DNA from: an uncultured Burkholderiales bacterium
GTDB taxonomy: Bacteria; Pseudomonadota; Gammaproteobacteria; Burkholderiales; Burkholderiaceae_E
Assembly: GCA_903923345.1 (NCBI GenBank)
Contig: CAIXXI010000485.1
Span: 1-6,999 of the forward strand
Length of the DNA stretch: 6,999 nt
Reading direction: 5' to 3'
Positions 5,873-6,999 of this stretch are shown one piece after another. The notes beneath the pieces were generated by a model. It made no database searches. It worked only from the letters and a program-made list of their open reading frames with translations, and was not told the origin of the DNA. How positions within the stretch are numbered: the stretch's first letter is position 1; each line of letters opens with the position of its first letter. Position numbers and translations under genes: made by a program.

Positions 5873-6999
5873 ATGATCGCTGACAGAACGGCTCAAGTGC
5901 CGAATCGTCGTGAATTTCTGCGTTGGAGTGCCACTCTGGCTTCCGGCGTCGTCGTTCCTGGAAGCTTCACGGCCTGCAGTCGTGAAAATACAAAGCAGTC
6001 AGCGATGCTGCAGCAAACCTTTGTTCAGCCCACCCTGTTGCAGGCTGAAAATGGCGTCCTGGATATCACATTAACAGCATCCTATTTATCGACAACTCTG
6101 CAAGGGTCTGACCCAGGAAAGCACTATCCGGTTTCCTTGCGTGCATACGGATACAACCAGCTTGGCCCTGCCTGCACAGGGCCTACGCTGGTGATCAAGG
6201 GCGGAGATCAATTGCGCATCAGGTTGGTCAACCATCTGCCGGTCAATCCGCCGCTTGCTGCGTTCAGAGACCCAAGCAATTACCTCAACCCGAATACCAC
6301 CAATTTGCACACTCACGGACTTCACGTCTTCCCAGGGATCTACTCGGACAGGACACCAGCAGAGTATGGAGATTTTGTAGTTGATCCAAATGGTCGTGGC
6401 GTTCAGCCGCGTGGTGATTCGCGGCAATACGTTTACCGCATTCCTGAGAACCATCCTGAGGGGCCTTTTTATTATCACCCGCAATACCATGGCAGCAGTG
6501 CCATACAGGCGGCGAGTCTCATGGCCGGGGCAATCATGGTCCGAGGTCCAGTGGACGAACTTCCGGAGATGGCGCAAGCAGAGGAATTGATCTTTTTGTT
6601 CCAGGCCCCTTACTTTGCGAACAGCTCGATCAGCAAGTTCGATGGGGTCAATGACGGATCACTTGAGAAGTTTTCTCAGCTTGCCGTTCATCCAACAGGG
6701 CAGGGGATTCGAAGCACTGCCAATGGCCATCTGGATATTCAGCCTGTTTTGATTAATGGCGTGCGCCAACCCACCATTGTCATGAAAAGTGGCGAAGTGC
6801 AGAGGTGGCGCTTTATTAATACTCAGGTATTTAATTATCTGAATATCAGTATGGACGGGCATGAGATGTATGCCTACACCAACGACGGATGGGGGCGTAG
6901 CGCATATCAGAAATATTCCGAATCAGAACGGAGCGGCGCCAACGGTATCGTCCTTGCGCCAGGAAATCGATCCTCAGTCCTGATTAAAGCTGCTAAGCC
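5873..6999 (+). CDS. Tat-exported multicopper oxidase, C-terminus beyond window
   Basis: Partial gene: 375 codons from ATG at 5873, open to the right edge. A twin-arginine signal NRREFLRW (11-18) leads a hydrophobic stretch ending FTAC (32-35); C35 may be lipidated, though F at -3 is unusual for a lipobox. The first cupredoxin domain (about 60-225) holds TNLHTHGLHV (143-152), whose H146 and H148 match the first copper HxH pair, and YYHPQYHGSS (200-209), the second pair, in which the expected second histidine is Q204. The second cupredoxin-like domain includes PVLINGVRQP (291-300), VQRWRFIN (309-316) and LAPGNRSSVLI (361-371). The type 1 copper motif near the C-terminus lies outside the window. 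Family members oxidise metals or phenols with oxygen in the periplasm. It starts three bases after the RCC1 stop with no clear ribosome binding site, suggesting coupled translation. Confidence 0.92.
   Translation, partial: MIADRTAQVPNRREFLRWSATLASGVVVPGSFTACSRENTKQSAMLQQTFVQPTLLQAENGVLDITLTASYLSTTLQGSDPGKHYPVSLRAYGYNQLGPACTGPTLVIKGGDQLRIRLVNHLPVNPPLAAFRDPSNYLNPNTTNLHTHGLHVFPGIYSDRTPAEYGDFVVDPNGRGVQPRGDSRQYVYRIPENHPEGPFYYHPQYHGSSAIQAASLMAGAIMVRGPVDELPEMAQAEELIFLFQAPYFANSSISKFDGVNDGSLEKFSQLAVHPTGQGIRSTANGHLDIQPVLINGVRQPTIVMKSGEVQRWRFINTQVFNYLNISMDGHEMYAYTNDGWGRSAYQKYSESERSGANGIVLAPGNRSSVLIKAAK

Noticed and set aside
6086..6577. 163-residue minus-strand open frame
   Set aside because: It is antisense to the multicopper oxidase copper-binding region; no recognisable features.

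Overview
The window suggests a free-living Gram-negative bacterium, most likely a proteobacterium. The right half encodes two exported proteins, one with a type II lipobox and one with a twin-arginine signal. The left half encodes catabolic and photolyase-type enzymes of a kind common in Burkholderiales-like genomes. The taxonomic guess is inference; no rRNA or other phylogenetic marker is present.

The layout is two divergent blocks separated by a 167-base gap (3473-3639). The minus-strand block reads right to left: a DsbA-fold 2-hydroxychromene-2-carboxylate isomerase-like protein (2852-3472), an AMP-forming acyl-CoA synthetase (1245-2759), a small zinc-knuckle DUF2256 protein (1017-1205), and a photolyase/cryptochrome-related flavoprotein (1020 to beyond the left edge). 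DUF2256 and photolyase overlap by ATGA. The acyl-CoA synthetase and isomerase look like parts of an aromatic, steroid or fatty-acid catabolic set. The DUF2256-photolyase pair looks like a separate light/DNA-repair module that happens to share the transcription unit.

The plus-strand block is a tight three-gene row: a YHYH-family lipoprotein (3640-4737), a seven-repeat RCC1-type beta-propeller (4766-5869) and a Tat-exported multicopper oxidase that runs off the right edge (5873-6999). Gaps are 28 and 3 bases, so co-transcription is likely. Two of the three proteins are predicted to be exported and to have metal-binding histidine motifs, and both show a histidine substitution in a signature motif. 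Hand counts of sample lines show lower GC in this block than in the left block, which fits separate acquisition.

The best candidate for a poorly described system is this YHYH-RCC1-multicopper oxidase cluster. No tRNA, rRNA, CRISPR array, insertion sequence or convincing intrinsic terminator was found.
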